From: Ricordea florida
Lineage: Eukaryota > Cnidaria > Anthozoa > Corallimorpharia > Ricordeidae
DNA length: 64,000 nt
Direction of reading: 5' to 3'
NCBI GenBank assembly: GCA_949710005.1
Contig: OX453276.1
Location: 28,290,613-28,354,612, forward strand
A program made the translations under genes and the position numbers. This document shows, in pieces, positions 37,088 to 48,929 of the stretch (position 1 is the first letter of the stretch; every line of letters starts with the position of its first letter). The notes below the pieces were generated by a model, which was given only the letters and a program-made list of their open reading frames with translations, searched no databases and was not told the origin of the DNA.

Positions 37088-37306
37088 TATGATTAGGAGA
37101 GAGAATCTATTTTTAGATTGGGAAACTATTTTAACTGACCAATGGCTGATGTCCTTCTTATCACGTGGTTGTAATTTCAATGCGCCTTGTGGAAACCGCT
37201 CAGCCATGGATTGAGATATAAATAGATTCCGCGCTAACAATAGCTTCTGTTCCCTTATTATGTCAGACGGGGTTATGTTCTCTTTCCTCATTTCTCTTGC
37301 ATTATT
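37088..37306 (+). mobile_element. Unique part and far terminus of second array-bearing MITE
   Basis: Same order as at 2813-2997: gaccaatggctgatg…atcacgtggttg…atataaatag…ggttatgttctctttcctca. The far end is the inverse of the array unit. Confidence 0.65.
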
Positions 37307-37572
37307 ATAATTTGTGATTATTGAAGTTTATTATAATTATCATAATCAATTATTATTCAAATTTATTATAACATAATTGTATGTTAGAGTATGAAATGAC
37401 TATGACAGACTGAAGAACTTGCAGTTTTCATTGTTGTGAAGTATTTTATCATTGTGATTTTGCAGCAGTTATGTTAAGCCTTATTTGGTTTAGCTCTGGA
37501 TTCAGAATGTTCTTTTATTCTAGTGATTTGTTTTGTCACGCTTTGGCTCATTTTGTCCTTTTCTCTTTGTAG

Positions 37573-37647
37573 CGTCCTTCTACGAACCCAGCTGCAGATT
37601 TTATCTGGAGAACAGTTCATTGGACAAGCGAACCTTGAAATCATTAT
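37573..37647 (+). CDS. LRR exon 8
   Basis: 75 nt, acceptor tctttgtag, donor gtgagt, phase 2. It reads VLLRTQLQILSGEQFIGQAN then LEII, fitting the LxxLsgeqFxgqxnLexI tail of an LRR. The next exon (38883) begins with one base that completes its last codon. Confidence 0.65.
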
Positions 37648-38464
37648 GTGAGTACGACCGGAAGCGACAACTCACTTGACCATAAAGGTGACATGCGCTC
37701 AGGTTGTCGAGACCTCAATCAACACCAACAATAGTTCTTGTCAGAACTCCAACGGGTCGCAAGATTGTTGAGACGCTATGAGTAAAAAGCACCCTTCTTC
37801 CTTTTAATGTCTATCAGCACAACGTTTCGTTTTCAGCTTTCCACTCCCTGCCCCACCTTTCAATGTTGTATTTTTGACTTTCTACATAGTTTTGCATTGG
37901 TGGTAACATTGATAAGGGAGGAAGAAGTACTTCAATGTATAAGAGCATTGTCAAATGACTAAATAACACTCCAAATAGGAGGAGTTTCTCAAGTAATTTT
38001 GCACCTAGACTTTCTCAAAGCCTTTAAATTATTTTTCCCGCTAAATGGGGGCTAGTTGGGTCAATTTAACGATTTCGTCGCTCGTTCGGTCGCTGCGCTA
38101 TCTCACTTAAGCCTTGCTTCGCTCGCTTTAATTTCTTGATCGAAGAGCTACGAGAGGGCGATTGGAGCAAGTCTATTTTTCACTTAGTTGTACCTACATC
38201 TGAACGGTCAAACTCGACAAGCTAGTGAGGTTCCAAATGATCCAGTATACTGGTAAATTCAACCCATCCCTCATTGCAGTGGACAGATTTCAATAAGATA
38301 AATTCTCATTACCCATCATTACCCATCGCAATATTGTAGGAATTTGTTTGTTAAGTCGTTCATTCATTTGTGCGTCGTTACGAAAAAAACTGATTAATGT
38401 TATGGAAAAGATTATTATTTATCGTGGTAACTTCAATGATAATATAAATTTGTTCTATGGTCTC
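37648..38464. other. Intron, no feature recognised
   Basis: No supported exon. gctcgttcggtcgctgcgc…cttcgctcgc near 38080-38130 is a short GC-rich inverted motif. Confidence 0.35.
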
Positions 38465-38600
38465 ACGACGGAGTCACTTGGGTGGTGGTCGCGACGTTCG
38501 ATTGCTTACTGTTAGTCTTCTTCAGGCGATGGGGTTGACTGTTCCCAGTGCAACATTATATATTATATATCATTGATATATAATGCTGCACCGAAAACAG
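38465..38600 (+). repeat. Possible Penelope-like repeat fragment
   Basis: The sequence cacttgggtggtggtcgcga…gttagtcttcttcaggcgat, followed by a tatataa-rich palindrome, looks like a repeat terminus. The class is a guess. Confidence 0.3.
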
Positions 38601-38882
38601 TAATATAATTATCCGGTGAAAGCAATTTGCCTCGTGGCGATGTGTCTGTGAAGGTGAAACCAACTGCTCGCAGGTTCACACTGACTCGGAGCACTTTGTT
38701 CGCTGCGAGAAAGCTTAGGCCGACATTTATAGCTTGAGTAGAAATGACCTAATAGACCGTGTACGAATCGTCTGAGTTGGGTACGAAACGACTGGCAAGC
38801 AATCATAATGCCATATTCTAATCTTTGTAGTCATAGGGTTTTACCCCTATCTTTGCTTTTCGTTCATTTCTTTTCCATCTAG

Positions 38883-39268
38883 CAGAGGTTCATCAACAAC
38901 GAGTAACTTGATGTATGAAATGAAATCAACTCAATCCCCTTGGAGTCGTTCTGGGACTCATGGCAGTGATTATCGCCCACTGTTTCAACTGACATTTCAA
39001 CAATCAGACCTTCCAGACAATCGCTTCACAACCCCTTTCCTTCCGAATGAATATGTGATAGAAGAAATCGCAACTACACAACCTCGTTTATTCCTGGACA
39101 ATAGTATTGAACGAATCCCTGTGTTAGTTCCAGACAACGAAGACGATCCTGGTGCAGTCACTGCTATATTGAACGCAACCGGACACGAATGTGACATAAA
39201 CTTCTGTTCACCATGTATTCCAGGTACCTACAAGATCAACACCGACAAGTGCCTTGACTGTCCGGCCG
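38883..39268 (+). CDS. Post-LRR extracellular exon with Cys motif
   Basis: 386 nt, acceptor ccatctag, donor gtaagc. It starts in phase 2, matching the LRR exons, and ends in phase 1. It encodes ~128 residues: a Ser/Thr-rich linker, then CDINFCSPCIPGTYKINTDK and CLDCPAG, the beginning of GCC2/GCC3 (ephrin-receptor-like) Cys repeats. It links the LRR ectodomain to the Cys-rich and membrane part. Confidence 0.78.
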
Positions 39269-39868
39269 GTAAGCTTATGTTATGTTTTATGCTTCTAGGT
39301 GGGGATGGAGTCAAGGAAGGAGGCTGGAGGGCAGGAGGAGGTGAAAGGGGAGTCGAAGTAGGGAGTGGATAGGGGGGAGCTCTGATGAGGGGCAAGTAGA
39401 GGCGGACAGCGGGAGTTGGAAGGGGAAGGGAGGTCGTGGCTTCCTAACTAACTTAACATAAATAAGGCATTGTTCTTTCATTTTTAGTTCAAAAGATTAG
39501 GTGCATATCATTAACACCGTGAAATCAAACTTTGTTGCAATTTCTTCACCGGTCGCCGAAGGGAGTCCGAAAGCTATTTTGTTTCATTCCGATTGGCCGG
39601 GGACAAAATAATGCTGCCCACCTCGAGCTCTTAAACAACAAGACAACCTTAAATGGTGTGATGCATAAAGAGGATATTACTCAGCGGCGCAAACATATTG
39701 GTTTTATTTTCAAGTGCTGTAATTTATAAACAAAAAAGCATCGCTGACTTAGAGAAACCTTTCGCTGGCCATTGCAAAATTGAGCGGGAAAGCCTAGATC
39801 ATGACCGCTCATCGATATCTTCACGTGGGCGGAAATGTTAAACACATCATGGGTTTCCCATGGGACTG

Positions 39869-39955
39869 GGTGCAAGCAGTGTCCAAACGGTACTTTTGTT
39901 AGTCCTCAGAGTGCACCAGGAAGAGCAGCAGCCGACTGCGTTATGTGTCCTGAAG
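39869..39955 (+). CDS. GCC2/GCC3-like Cys-rich exon
   Basis: The frame GCKQCPNGTFVSPQSAPGRA…CVMCPEG ends with donor gtaagg in phase 1, which fits the next exon (40744). No AG acceptor in the required phase is visible at its start, so the 5' border is uncertain and the exon may be altered or use an unusual acceptor. It belongs to the ephrin-receptor-like Cys-rich family. Confidence 0.55.
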
Positions 39956-40056
39956 GTAAGGAATACCATGGATAGCCGTATGGGAAAATATCTGGCTCGA
40001 GGTCGTGACGTACAAACGGAACGCAGGGCGGTCGGTGCGTGAGTCAATAAGCGTTT

Positions 40057-40197
40057 CAGGATCAATATCAGTTTCTGGGCAACCGTGCACCTACCCCTCC
40101 CCTAATCCAACAAGTTATAATGAGTTAAAAAGTTAGCGTTAACGTTGGTTTAGGGGAGGGGTAGGTGCACGGTTGCTCAGAAACTGATATTGATCCG
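40057..40197. mobile_element. 141-bp foldback MITE
   Basis: Arms gatcaatatcagtttctggg…gtgcacctacccctcccc and the inverse flank a ~40-bp AT-rich loop. Near-perfect hairpin. Confidence 0.8.
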
Positions 40198-40579
40198 CGT
40201 TTCATCATACGCCCAGCCTTCCTCCTTAATCCTTTTCCTTCTTGTTCTTTTCCAATTTTTTTAGCGGCAGCGAGCTGAGTTAGCATCTCAAGGAACAATG
40301 TGCTGGGCCGTGCGGCCATTTTTGGCTCTGCTCGCGCCATCACGAACGATCTTCGTACGCGATTTTTTTTTATAAGATCTTTTAATAATAGCGCGTGCGC
40401 GAAGCCGTCAGGGTCATATCATAAACTTAAGAAATAAAGAAGTGGCGCGAATAAATTAAATACATTGTAGAGTGTCAAGAGATTTGCCTATTGTAGAATA
40501 TTGCACTCTTTAACTGCGCTCACCCATGGAATAATTTTCAACAATCCAAGAGAAATTTTGCATCCACGCGTAAGCATGT

Positions 40580-40715
40580 GTTTAACGTAGGCCTAACGCT
40601 CGAAACATGAGCTACTTTCATACCTCTACTCATCTTAATAAAGTCATTTTTCGTGTTTTAATTTCCCACCGACGTGACTCCAGTTTCTTTGGCAACTAGC
40701 CCCTTGACACTTAAT
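40580..40715 (+). repeat. Penelope-like repeat segment, third copy
   Basis: ggcctaacgctcgaaacatg then taatttcccaccgacgtgac and ccagtttctttggcaactag. Related to 31684-31930 and 36020-36165; more diverged. Confidence 0.5.
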
Positions 40716-40743
40716 TTCCTTTATTTGCTGTTTTCCATCACAG

Positions 40744-42417
40744 GGACCCAACTAGATGTCTTTGGAGGATTTAGGGCGTGTCCATGTATAGAAGGCTATT
40801 ATCGTTTAGACCGCTTTGCACAGTGTTTTCCGTGTAGGAAAGGACTTCTCTGTTCAAACGAGACAATGACTCTGTTACCAGGATTCTACTGGAAATGGAA
40901 AACAATGCGCGACAAAGTTTTGTACTCAGAGTTTGTTGAAAACCTTGGAATCTCTGATGATTCATATCCCAGGAACACCACTCCATTCACAGGATCAATG
41001 CCTCGGGTCTACGCATGCCCGATTGCAGGATCGTGCCGAGGAGGATTAGATGCGAGCTGCGCAGTAGGCTACAAAGGCCCTTTGTGTTCTTTGTGCAGCG
41101 AGGGATTTTATAAGCCAGTGTGGACTTGTGTTCGCTGTCCCACTACAGTTTTGTTCGTAGCACAGGTTCTCCTCGTTGCCGCTGTGTTTGGCGCTTTGAT
41201 ACTCGTAGTATTAAAGGAAGCAAACACGGGTGAAAAGCGGTCCGATCGGCAACTTCTCAGTGTCCTTGTGGCGCGCGTGAAGATAGTAATTGGTCTTTAT
41301 CAGGTGGTAACCAGCACAGTGGATGCTTATTCGTACGTCGCTTGGCCGGACGTAGTACTCGAGATAGCAAAATACGCCAAGATTCTTCAACTAAACATCG
41401 CTCAAGTGGCACCTCTTGAGTGCTTTTTGCATGACTTTCAAATGGACAAGTACTCCAAACTTATTGCATATGTTGCTATGAATGCACTTGTCATTGCCAT
41501 GGCCGCTGTTTTCCTTAAAATGAAAAAGCTTGTATTGAGTTCAGACGCTACGAAAAGTCCAGAACAGATCAAGATGAGTTTGGAAGTATCCCAAATCCGT
41601 TGTTATCGAGCTGTTCTTTTGGTTTTGTTCATTATTTATCCATCCACATGTTCTGAGATATTTCAGTGGCTTCCCGCCGCTTGTTCTGCGATTTGCTCCG
41701 ATCAGAGCGGAAATCACTGCGACTCCTTTCTGTCCTCGGATTACTCAATCCAGTGTTTTACAGACAAGTACAACAGGTTTATAAAGGTGGTTTACGTGAT
41801 GACCGTTTACCCATTTGGTTTTCCCATGATCATACTTGGGTTACTGTGGAAACACTGCTACCCTAACGAGGTCAGGGATCCAAGTGGGAGACAACTAAGA
41901 ATCCAGAATGACTTTGAGAAGCACTCAATGGACGAACACAGTTTTGTGGCTATGGAAGAAAAGGAATATCACGGCGTGGAAGATCGGCGGCAAAAGGCAG
42001 GCAATGACAACCAACGTAACGTCACCAATGACGTAGTTTTGAATGGAATGACTTTTCTGTACGAGAACTACAGAGCCGAGATGTGGTATTGGGAAACAGT
42101 GGATTTAGGAAGGAAACTTCTTTTAACACTGGTACTGTCGATTTTAAGTGGCGAAAACCAAATTTATTTGGGTATGTCGGCGATCATTTCCGGTGTATAT
42201 GCAGTCGCTTTTGCCAACGTTCAGCCAATGTCAAATACTTTCGAACACTGGCTCCAACTGTTCTCCCTTATGTCTATTTGCGTAACCATGACGACGGGGA
42301 TGCTACTGAAGATTCCTGCCGAGGGGGTGTCGTCGGACGTCAACCAAATCACCGATGCAATTGGATTAATCGTTTTACTTATCTTCGCAAATCTCTTCGT
42401 GGTTTCCATGGCGATAG
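40744..42417 (+). CDS. Multi-span membrane exon of LRR/Cys-rich receptor-like gene
   Basis: 1674 nt, acceptor ccatcacag, donor gtcagt (alternative: reads through to TAA at 42423). It encodes ~558 residues. First come Cys-rich repeats (ACPCIEGYYRLDRFAQCFPC; later GPLCSLCSEGFYKPVWTC). About eight hydrophobic spans follow, including VLFVAQVLLVAAVFGALILV, YRAVLLVLFIIYPSTC, VVYVMTVYPFGFPMIILGLL, MSAIISGVYAVAFANV and IGLIVLLIFANLFVVSMAI. The phase matches the exon before (G|GG). The overall plan of LRRs, ephrin-receptor-like Cys repeats and a polytopic membrane domain resembles uncharacterised invertebrate receptor-like proteins. Ligand and function unknown. Confidence 0.85.
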
Positions 42418-42423
42418 GTCAGT

Positions 42424-43125
42424 AACAACACCTTTATCTTAGAAGTATAATAATGATGATGATAATGATAATTCATTAATAGGCGTTACCACTTGCAAAG
42501 GAAATTAAACGCTCTTTTAACGGGCGTTTTTATAAGGCTGTTTCCTCGAATCTTGAGTTCTAATTGGCTACCCAGATGGGCAATATGTGCCTGTCTTTTC
42601 AGCTCGGAATTGCCCGCTTTGTCCCGCGAAGCAAAGCAAACCAAAATGGCCATGTAATAAATCCTTTATTGACGAAGCTTTTTCGGTCAAAATTGCTGAA
42701 TACGCATAGCAGAATGGTAAACAAAATGCATCTTTTGATATCCAAACTCCTACACAGTATAGTGGTGATGAAATGGTAAACGTGCAGCGTGCAAATATCG
42801 AGTTATTGACGCACGTGAGATGAGTATACTCTCATCTCACATACAAACACACACATCGTTCGTGGTAGGCCCACACTTAATGATAGCGAGCGTTGTCGGA
42901 ATGGGTTGTCGATCCACGAATTCTTTAGCTTGAAAGCTAGCCAAATGTGCAGAGTTGATACTAGTTCTCACGAGATATAAAATTAGCCATGTGTTAGTTC
43001 AAACTACGAAATTACTGCCAAAACTGAGACAGTCAATTTAACAAAAAACTATGATGCTGAGAAGAACACCTCACTGAAAAAAATCAGGAATGTTCGTGAA
43101 CACAACTTCGAATGTAATGCTAACA
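42424..43125. other. Intron, no gene recognised
   Basis: Only a short palindrome gagatgagtatactctcatctc at ~42818-42840 stands out. Confidence 0.4.
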
Positions 43126-43130
43126 ACCAT

Positions 43131-43434
43131 AGGCGTACGGGACATTTTTTGCCAGGGGGGGGGGGAAAGAAACGAGGGTCATATGATGCACTAACATAGG
43201 CCTACAATATGAAATGAAAATATTCTTACATAAGAAACTACCACATAAGCTCATGAAACACGTTAACGAAATAGAAAATATCTCTCTCGAAAACACACAC
43301 ACGCACACAAACTTCTTTTGAAATTGCCTTTGCCCAAATTTCTCTTGATGCCTAAAAAATCTAAGTTGCGCAAATTTGGGGGGGAGGGGACTGCAGCCCC
43401 TCTCCTTTCCCTCCACTCGGCTCGTACGCCTACA
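43131..43434. mobile_element. ~300-bp foldback MITE (taggcgtacggg ends)
   Basis: Left end taggcgtacgggacattttt followed by a G-run; right end has a G-run then ggctcgtacgccta. Short TIRs with low-complexity interior (acacacacgcacac). Confidence 0.7.
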
Positions 43435-44222
43435 ACGAATTCGATAAGGATACCGACTAAAGCAGCTTGAATAGTAAGGTGAAATATCTATTATTAACTC
43501 TCCCGTTAAATATCCTGTTTCTGTTATTGTTTTTTTATTGGATTCAACACCTGTAATGTACGATTTGGTATTGTGTTCATGATCACTATTATTATTATTG
43601 TACAGGCGATCGTGAATGTCGGTTTGCTCTTTGCACGCAGTTTTGCTTAGTAGAATACATGATGAATACTCTTCATGACTGATCTGCTAGAAAAAAATTG
43701 TCATTATGACGAATGTACACGAACATAATAATGTTGTAATGATAATAAAAGTACAACAATTCAGATCTCCCGGGCAGATAAAATTATGCAAAGTATCTAC
43801 TCGTGTTTCGTGTGAGTGCCTGTACATACGCCAATAAAATATTGTTATAGAAGTCCTATGATGTTTTGTAGAACCTGTTCATGAACCAGTTTATATAGGC
43901 TCTATGCAGTATCGAAATACAAATTCTCCCTAGCTTTGTCGTCCCCCACATCCCAAAGAGTACCGGTAAGGGGCATAATGTTAGAATATAAACAAAGTTT
44001 TTCATTGTAATCATAAGCTTATGTTCCTGTTTACCACGAGTAATTTAACTGACTGTTGGCACAAATAACTGTAAAAACGTGGTATTGGAGTGGCCCATAT
44101 CAAAAATACCCCACCCGGATCCCATATGAAGTTTCGTACACATTTTGCTCGTGGTAAATGCTCAAGAAAAAAACTCCATACGAAGCCCAAGTGAACGCTT
44201 CTCAAGCCTCTTCATGCACTAC

Positions 44223-44488
44223 CTTGTGATTGGCTCGCGACGGGTTTTGCGTGGTTCTGTCCAAGAAAAGATGGAAGGCAATTGAGTCCTTGACATTCTT
44301 TCACCTCCGGGAAAGTGCAATCCACATATCCGAGTGTTCGGGGAAAATTCCTTAAGAGTTTCGTTTCGTATTAGCCTTTTGTATTCCTTCAAGATTGCTT
44401 TGTTTTTCGGAGGGGAATGCCATTTAATTCCTGGTGAATTCCGCCAGGAATTTACACAATTTGGCACACAGCAGTTAACTTTTCCCAT
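44223..44488 (-). CDS. THAP-domain exon
   Basis: ~89 residues from MGKVNCCVPNC. C2CH layout: C7/C11, then C and H in ICGLHF (near 54-57). A terminal LPSIF box (the AVPTIF motif of THAP domains) follows. A donor-like AAG|gtagtg at 44222 suggests more exons downstream on the minus strand; otherwise the frame ends at 44219. The conserved Trp of the family is replaced by Tyr (EYKRLIR). THAP domains bind DNA and occur both in host regulators and in P-element-type transposases; neither partner domain is visible. It lies inside an intron of the plus-strand receptor gene. Confidence 0.75.
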
Positions 44489-44815
44489 GATGCTTCCACT
44501 CTATTTTACCGTCCCCCAAAATAGCCCCAAGATGCTATGCGAGCCTAATTCGTTGCCAGGACTATTTTGAATTTCGGAACGGAGAATTGACACATCGAAA
44601 CGGCGACAAAATGTCGACTCGACAACAAGACGGTTCTGTTTACAAAACAACAACAAAGTCAAGTTCCAGTTTGTCTCATTTGAGGGTTGAGAGAAAAATA
44701 AAACTATTATTACATTCAATCTCGTCGTACATGAACTATAGCCAAGTCGGCGCTAGGCGTCTCGTTGAACGACTCGATGATTTCGTGGAATAATTGTTAA
44801 ATAGCTCGCCAAAGA

Positions 44816-45045
44816 ATGGTCACACTGTATGGTTTGATTCACAGATGAAAAAGTTAGAACCACACTGTATAGTAAAACAAACAGTACCACAGTACAGTAC
44901 TGTTCAGTAGCTTTCCACAGAATGGTCACACTGCATGGTTTGATCCACAGATGAAAAAGTTAGCACCACACTGTATAGTAAAACAAACAGTACCACAGTA
45001 CAGTACTGTTCAGTGGCTTTCCACAGAATGGTCACACTGCGGCGT
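44816..45045 (+). repeat. 106-bp tandem repeat, ~2.2 copies
   Basis: Units start at 44816, 44922 and 45028 with atggtcacactg. Each includes agtaccacagtacagtactg, itself a palindrome. Confidence 0.88.
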
Positions 45046-45208
45046 CTCATTCATAGATTAAAATGTTAGAAAACATACTGTGCGGCTTTTAGTATTCATT
45101 AAAGAAATAAAAAAAATTAACCATCAACACAGTTTAGGTTTGAGGTTAGACAGAAATTTACTTTTCTGTTATTTTTAAACTTTATTTGTCATCGTTTCGT
45201 TTTGGCAG

Positions 45209-45354
45209 CTTCATTCTTAGCTGTTGTGTTCAAAGCAATCAGTTCAAGGGCGTTTTGTTCTGTGTGCCATTTTGGAAGGATGGCTGCGTTTCCTCAAGAC
45301 GTGTACGAGGTGGCCAGCGAATTTCCTCAGGGCATCGCCGCACCTCTCCAATGA
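45209..45354 (+). CDS. Last exon of the membrane-protein gene (predicted)
   Basis: Acceptor tcgttttggcag. Its first two bases complete the codon split at 42417, giving ASFLAVVFKAISSRAFCSVC after SMAI and a TGA at 45352-45354. The short cytoplasmic tail (~48 residues) fits. If the donor at 42418 is not used, the protein would end at 42423 instead. Expression data would decide. Confidence 0.55.
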
Positions 45355-45519
45355 GCTGTCGTACATGTTGTGTTAAATGAGGCATTCTTAAAAGAGGTAA
45401 CCATCATCGCTGCCACAAACGACGACCATTCTATTGTCGAAGGTTTGAACAGGAAAGACGATTCTATGTTGTTAAATCTTAGAATAGCAATTAAATAATA
45501 CTACGTTAGAACAAGAACT

Positions 45520-45720
45520 TATATAATAATAATAATAATAATAATAATATTTATCCAGGGAGCCCACTCGCCTTGGCGGTTTTCAGTGGGGCCCTGCAAA
45601 TTAAAAATAAAACAAAATTACCTAAAAAATGCTTTCACAATATCAAACGAATTTAAAAATAGCTAAACAATCAGAAAGTGCATCATTCACAAACTTTTAA
45701 ACTTTGCTTTAAAAAGGGAC
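45520..45720 (+). repeat. (AAT)n run with transposon-end-like sequence
   Basis: taataataataataataata followed by tttatccagggagcccactc then cggttttcagtggggccctg. A microsatellite plus a repeat terminus common in invertebrate genomes; class not identified. Confidence 0.5.
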
Positions 45721-46093
45721 AATGATTTGCAGTTTTTAATGTCATTGTCTAAGTTGTTCCAGTCCTTAGAGACTTTATGTTAGTAGCTTTCCATAGAAAG
45801 TTAGTATTCATTTCCATAGTATCGTTAGTATCAAGAACAGAACTTATGTATTTGAAAGAAAGATCAATCAAATTATACACTAGAAAAGCATTCTCTCAAA
45901 TGGGACTATCTGTTCTGATATTATAGATATGCGAGATCGCTTATTGTGATAGTTATTTAACATAGGTTTGCAAGTCAGTTCCGTGGTATTTATTCATATT
46001 TGTGTTCGTCGTGTATTGATTAGTATAGATAATCAAGTGGTTTCGAGTCCAATTTGGAATAAGCTCAAGTAAATTCTTAAACGACTGAAACGA

Positions 46094-46315
46094 ACGAGTG
46101 CAGTTTGTTTTCTTTGAAAACTTTAACAGTGCTTATTTATATAAAATTGCACTCAATTGCATTTTTTTACTTGTCAATGATATACTTTCCAAAATTTTAA
46201 TATATTTCATCACTCAATTTCAACTTTCTGCACTGTTTTGGAATTAATTGACTTGCTGTTAGCCAATCAGCGCGCTGAAACGTTTGCATGTATATAATTA
46301 GGGTAAACTAATAAC
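46094..46315 (+). repeat. Interspersed repeat, family R2 (copy)
   Basis: gagtgcagtttgttttctttgaaaac … ttagccaatcagcgcgctga … gtttgcatgtata. The same order of words is at 60824-61035, with partial copies at 15366-15421 and 54480-54510. Confidence 0.6.
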
Positions 46316-46689
46316 TGACAATCATTAAACGCAAATAAAAGAAAGTTTGGAATCAACTCAGTTCTGACAGATATCAAACCTCAGATTCGAATTGATGAAA
46401 ACCTGTCCGAGGGGGGGTGAGGGGCGTTGGAGAGGGTGGTAATCCAGATATGACTAAGTGTGCCATTAGCAAAGACAGAAATGTCAGTCGCATGTCCTTT
46501 ATAATAGTAGTAAGATTTACAACAAGAAAATATTTATAGTGGAACAAGTAAGTATTTATAGCTAATTGTTCTTTGCGAAGCGAGTTTACTAATCGTGTCG
46601 CTTTCGGTAAGACCACGTGGCTCACAAGCCCGAGTAAATCGAGCCGAGAGTTTATATTTAAGAAATAGAAAACATGTACCATGTTTCTA

Positions 46690-47293
46690 TCGAGTTTTAG
46701 TATAGTCTACTAGCGTTCTATCATAAATGCCGCGCTCTGATTGCCGCTACGCTATCCACTATCTATTCTGTGATAGATAGTGAGTAGCGTAGCAGTGTGC
46801 CCTTGCTAACAAAATGGCGTTCGCTTCTTCACGTTTTCGAAGTGTCCGTGAAGAAGATTTAGACAGTTTACTGGTCGAGGCTGTTCCAGAAAAGACAAAG
46901 TTTTGAACGACTAATAGATTTATACTCTCGATTTCTCGCTCTCGATTTCTATGCGTAAATAGTTGACTCGGGCGGCGACCTCGTCAACTATCACGCGATA
47001 GAAATCTCGAGCTCATAATCTAATTGTTTAATAGAAGCATGAATTCGAACCAATCAGCGCGCTTACTTTTTTAGGACTGTTTTCTAAATATATTTAGAAA
47101 ACATTCCCAAGAAAGTACGCGCGCTGATTGGTTAGAAATCGTGTTTCTATAACTCGATAGAAACACAGAACTAGCACGAGCTGTTGACGTAATGATGACG
47201 CGAGCAAAGAGAATTTACATTTTGATAATCAAAGTTAACAAGTTGCTTTTCTTTTTTTCGTCGCGATGTTTTCTAAAAGAAATAGAAAACATG

Positions 47294-47328
<35 letters not shown>

Positions 47329-47347
47329 GGAAAGTTTGGGAGAACTC

Positions 47348-47378
<31 letters not shown>

Positions 47379-47379
47379 C

Positions 47380-47410
<31 letters not shown>

Positions 47411-47545
47411 CTTCCACTCGTGTTTCTATAACTCGATAGAAACACGGTACATGTTTTCTATTTCTTAATTAGAAAATATCTTTGGGAAAATACGCGCGCT
47501 GATTGCTTAAAAATCGTGTTTCTATAACTCGATAGAAACATGATT
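46690..47545. repeat. Cluster of foldback repeats (gtttctataactcgatagaaac)
   Basis: The palindromic word gtttctataactcgatagaaac or its halves recur at ~47145, 47308, 47422 and 47517. They are combined with the words gcgcgctgattggtt, catgttttctatttct and a nested ctcgatttctat…atagaaatctcgag hairpin (~46930-47020). Several foldback elements seem to be nested here. Confidence 0.75.
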
Positions 47546-48217
47546 TATTTTCCTTGGGCTATTTTCTATCGATTTTTATAGTTCACAACTAAATTTTCTT
47601 CGATTCTTATTGGTTTAATTGCATCACGTAACGCGATAGTGTTTGTCCGCGGAGAAAAACTATCAACCCATAGTGCCCTTCCGAGGAAAATACCCGGATG
47701 AATAGTACTTGTCCGTGAAAATGGGAATTTTCTTACAGTTGTGCCGTATTTTTTAGCCAATGTACGTTCTGATGGAATTGTTGCCATTTCAGGCTGTGAA
47801 TACGTATGTATAAGTATTTGATTGATCTGCATTTAGTGGGTTTTGTCTGTTTTTCAACTGGCGCGCAAAGGAAATTTAGTGGTGAACAATAAAGACAATA
47901 GAGTGTCTCGGAATCATTGTTCCGATAGTTCCCCCTTGGAAATTTCATGTCTTAAAACTAGCAAATTTGCCCTCGAAGCATCGCTTCTCGGGAAAAAATC
48001 TGTTTAGAGAACATCAAATTTCCGCGGGGCAGCTGTCAGCCGATAGTTCCTCGACAGAAACACTCTGCTGTTTAATTAGAGTGCAGCACTTGGCTGAAGA
48101 TCGTTTTCAGAATGGTGGCATCTTCTTGTGTTAGCGAAGTTTAGCAGGAAGATTTAGTATTTTGGTATATTCTTCACCGAGACATTCGTTTATTATGAGT
48201 TTTACCAAAACAATTAG

Positions 48218-48295
48218 ATTATTCGCTCTCGATTTCTATGAGGTCTATCACGCCATAGCAACCTCGAGCTCATAATCTATTGTTAAATAGAGAAT
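48218..48295. repeat. Foldback repeat, second copy of ctcgatttctat family
   Basis: gctctcgatttctatgaggt … aacctcgagctcataatcta, a shorter relative of 46930-47030. Confidence 0.6.
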
Positions 48296-48929
48296 TAAGT
48301 AAATTAAACTTGAACAACGCTATTTATAAGGTAAGTTTGTAAGGAAACCGGTGCTGTGGGACAGTCACGTCGCTTTAGTGTCATGACAACAATAACAGTA
48401 ATAATAAAGATAATGATAATATTGATGATGACATTAGCAATGTTAATATTGCTAAATGAATAGAGAATTATATAAGTAAATAAAACCTTAAATAACGCTA
48501 ATTATAAGGGGCAGAAGAAAAAAGAAAGAATCTGGAATGAAGCTGTGCTGGGTAGGTGGAAATTGAAGCCCAAAGTAATGCGCCTCTCAAACATTTTGCC
48601 GACGTAAATTGATAAAATGGTTCTATGTACGAGTCTTTCGTCAGAGCGAATTTTAGCATTATAAAATTCGTTTAATAAACACAAGTCACTAAGTACAGAT
48701 TGGAATGTCTCCTGAGTTCTACCAGTATTAACTTCAACCACGCTCATAAAGTGTTTCGTTTCCCATCTTTTGACCCAAAAGACTCAGTCAAACTAGGGAT
48801 TAGTGGTAAACATCATTAGTAAAGAATCGAACCTTTATTCGCACTGTAGAACTCTCATAGTTTCTCAGTTCAAATCAATATTATTTGTTGCTTTAAATTA
48901 CCTGCCTAAAATCGTTATGTTTGCTATTT

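Noticed and set aside
39860..40042. 60-codon frame over the Cys-rich exon
   Set aside because: It is in a different frame from the Cys motif, which continues in phase to the next exon.
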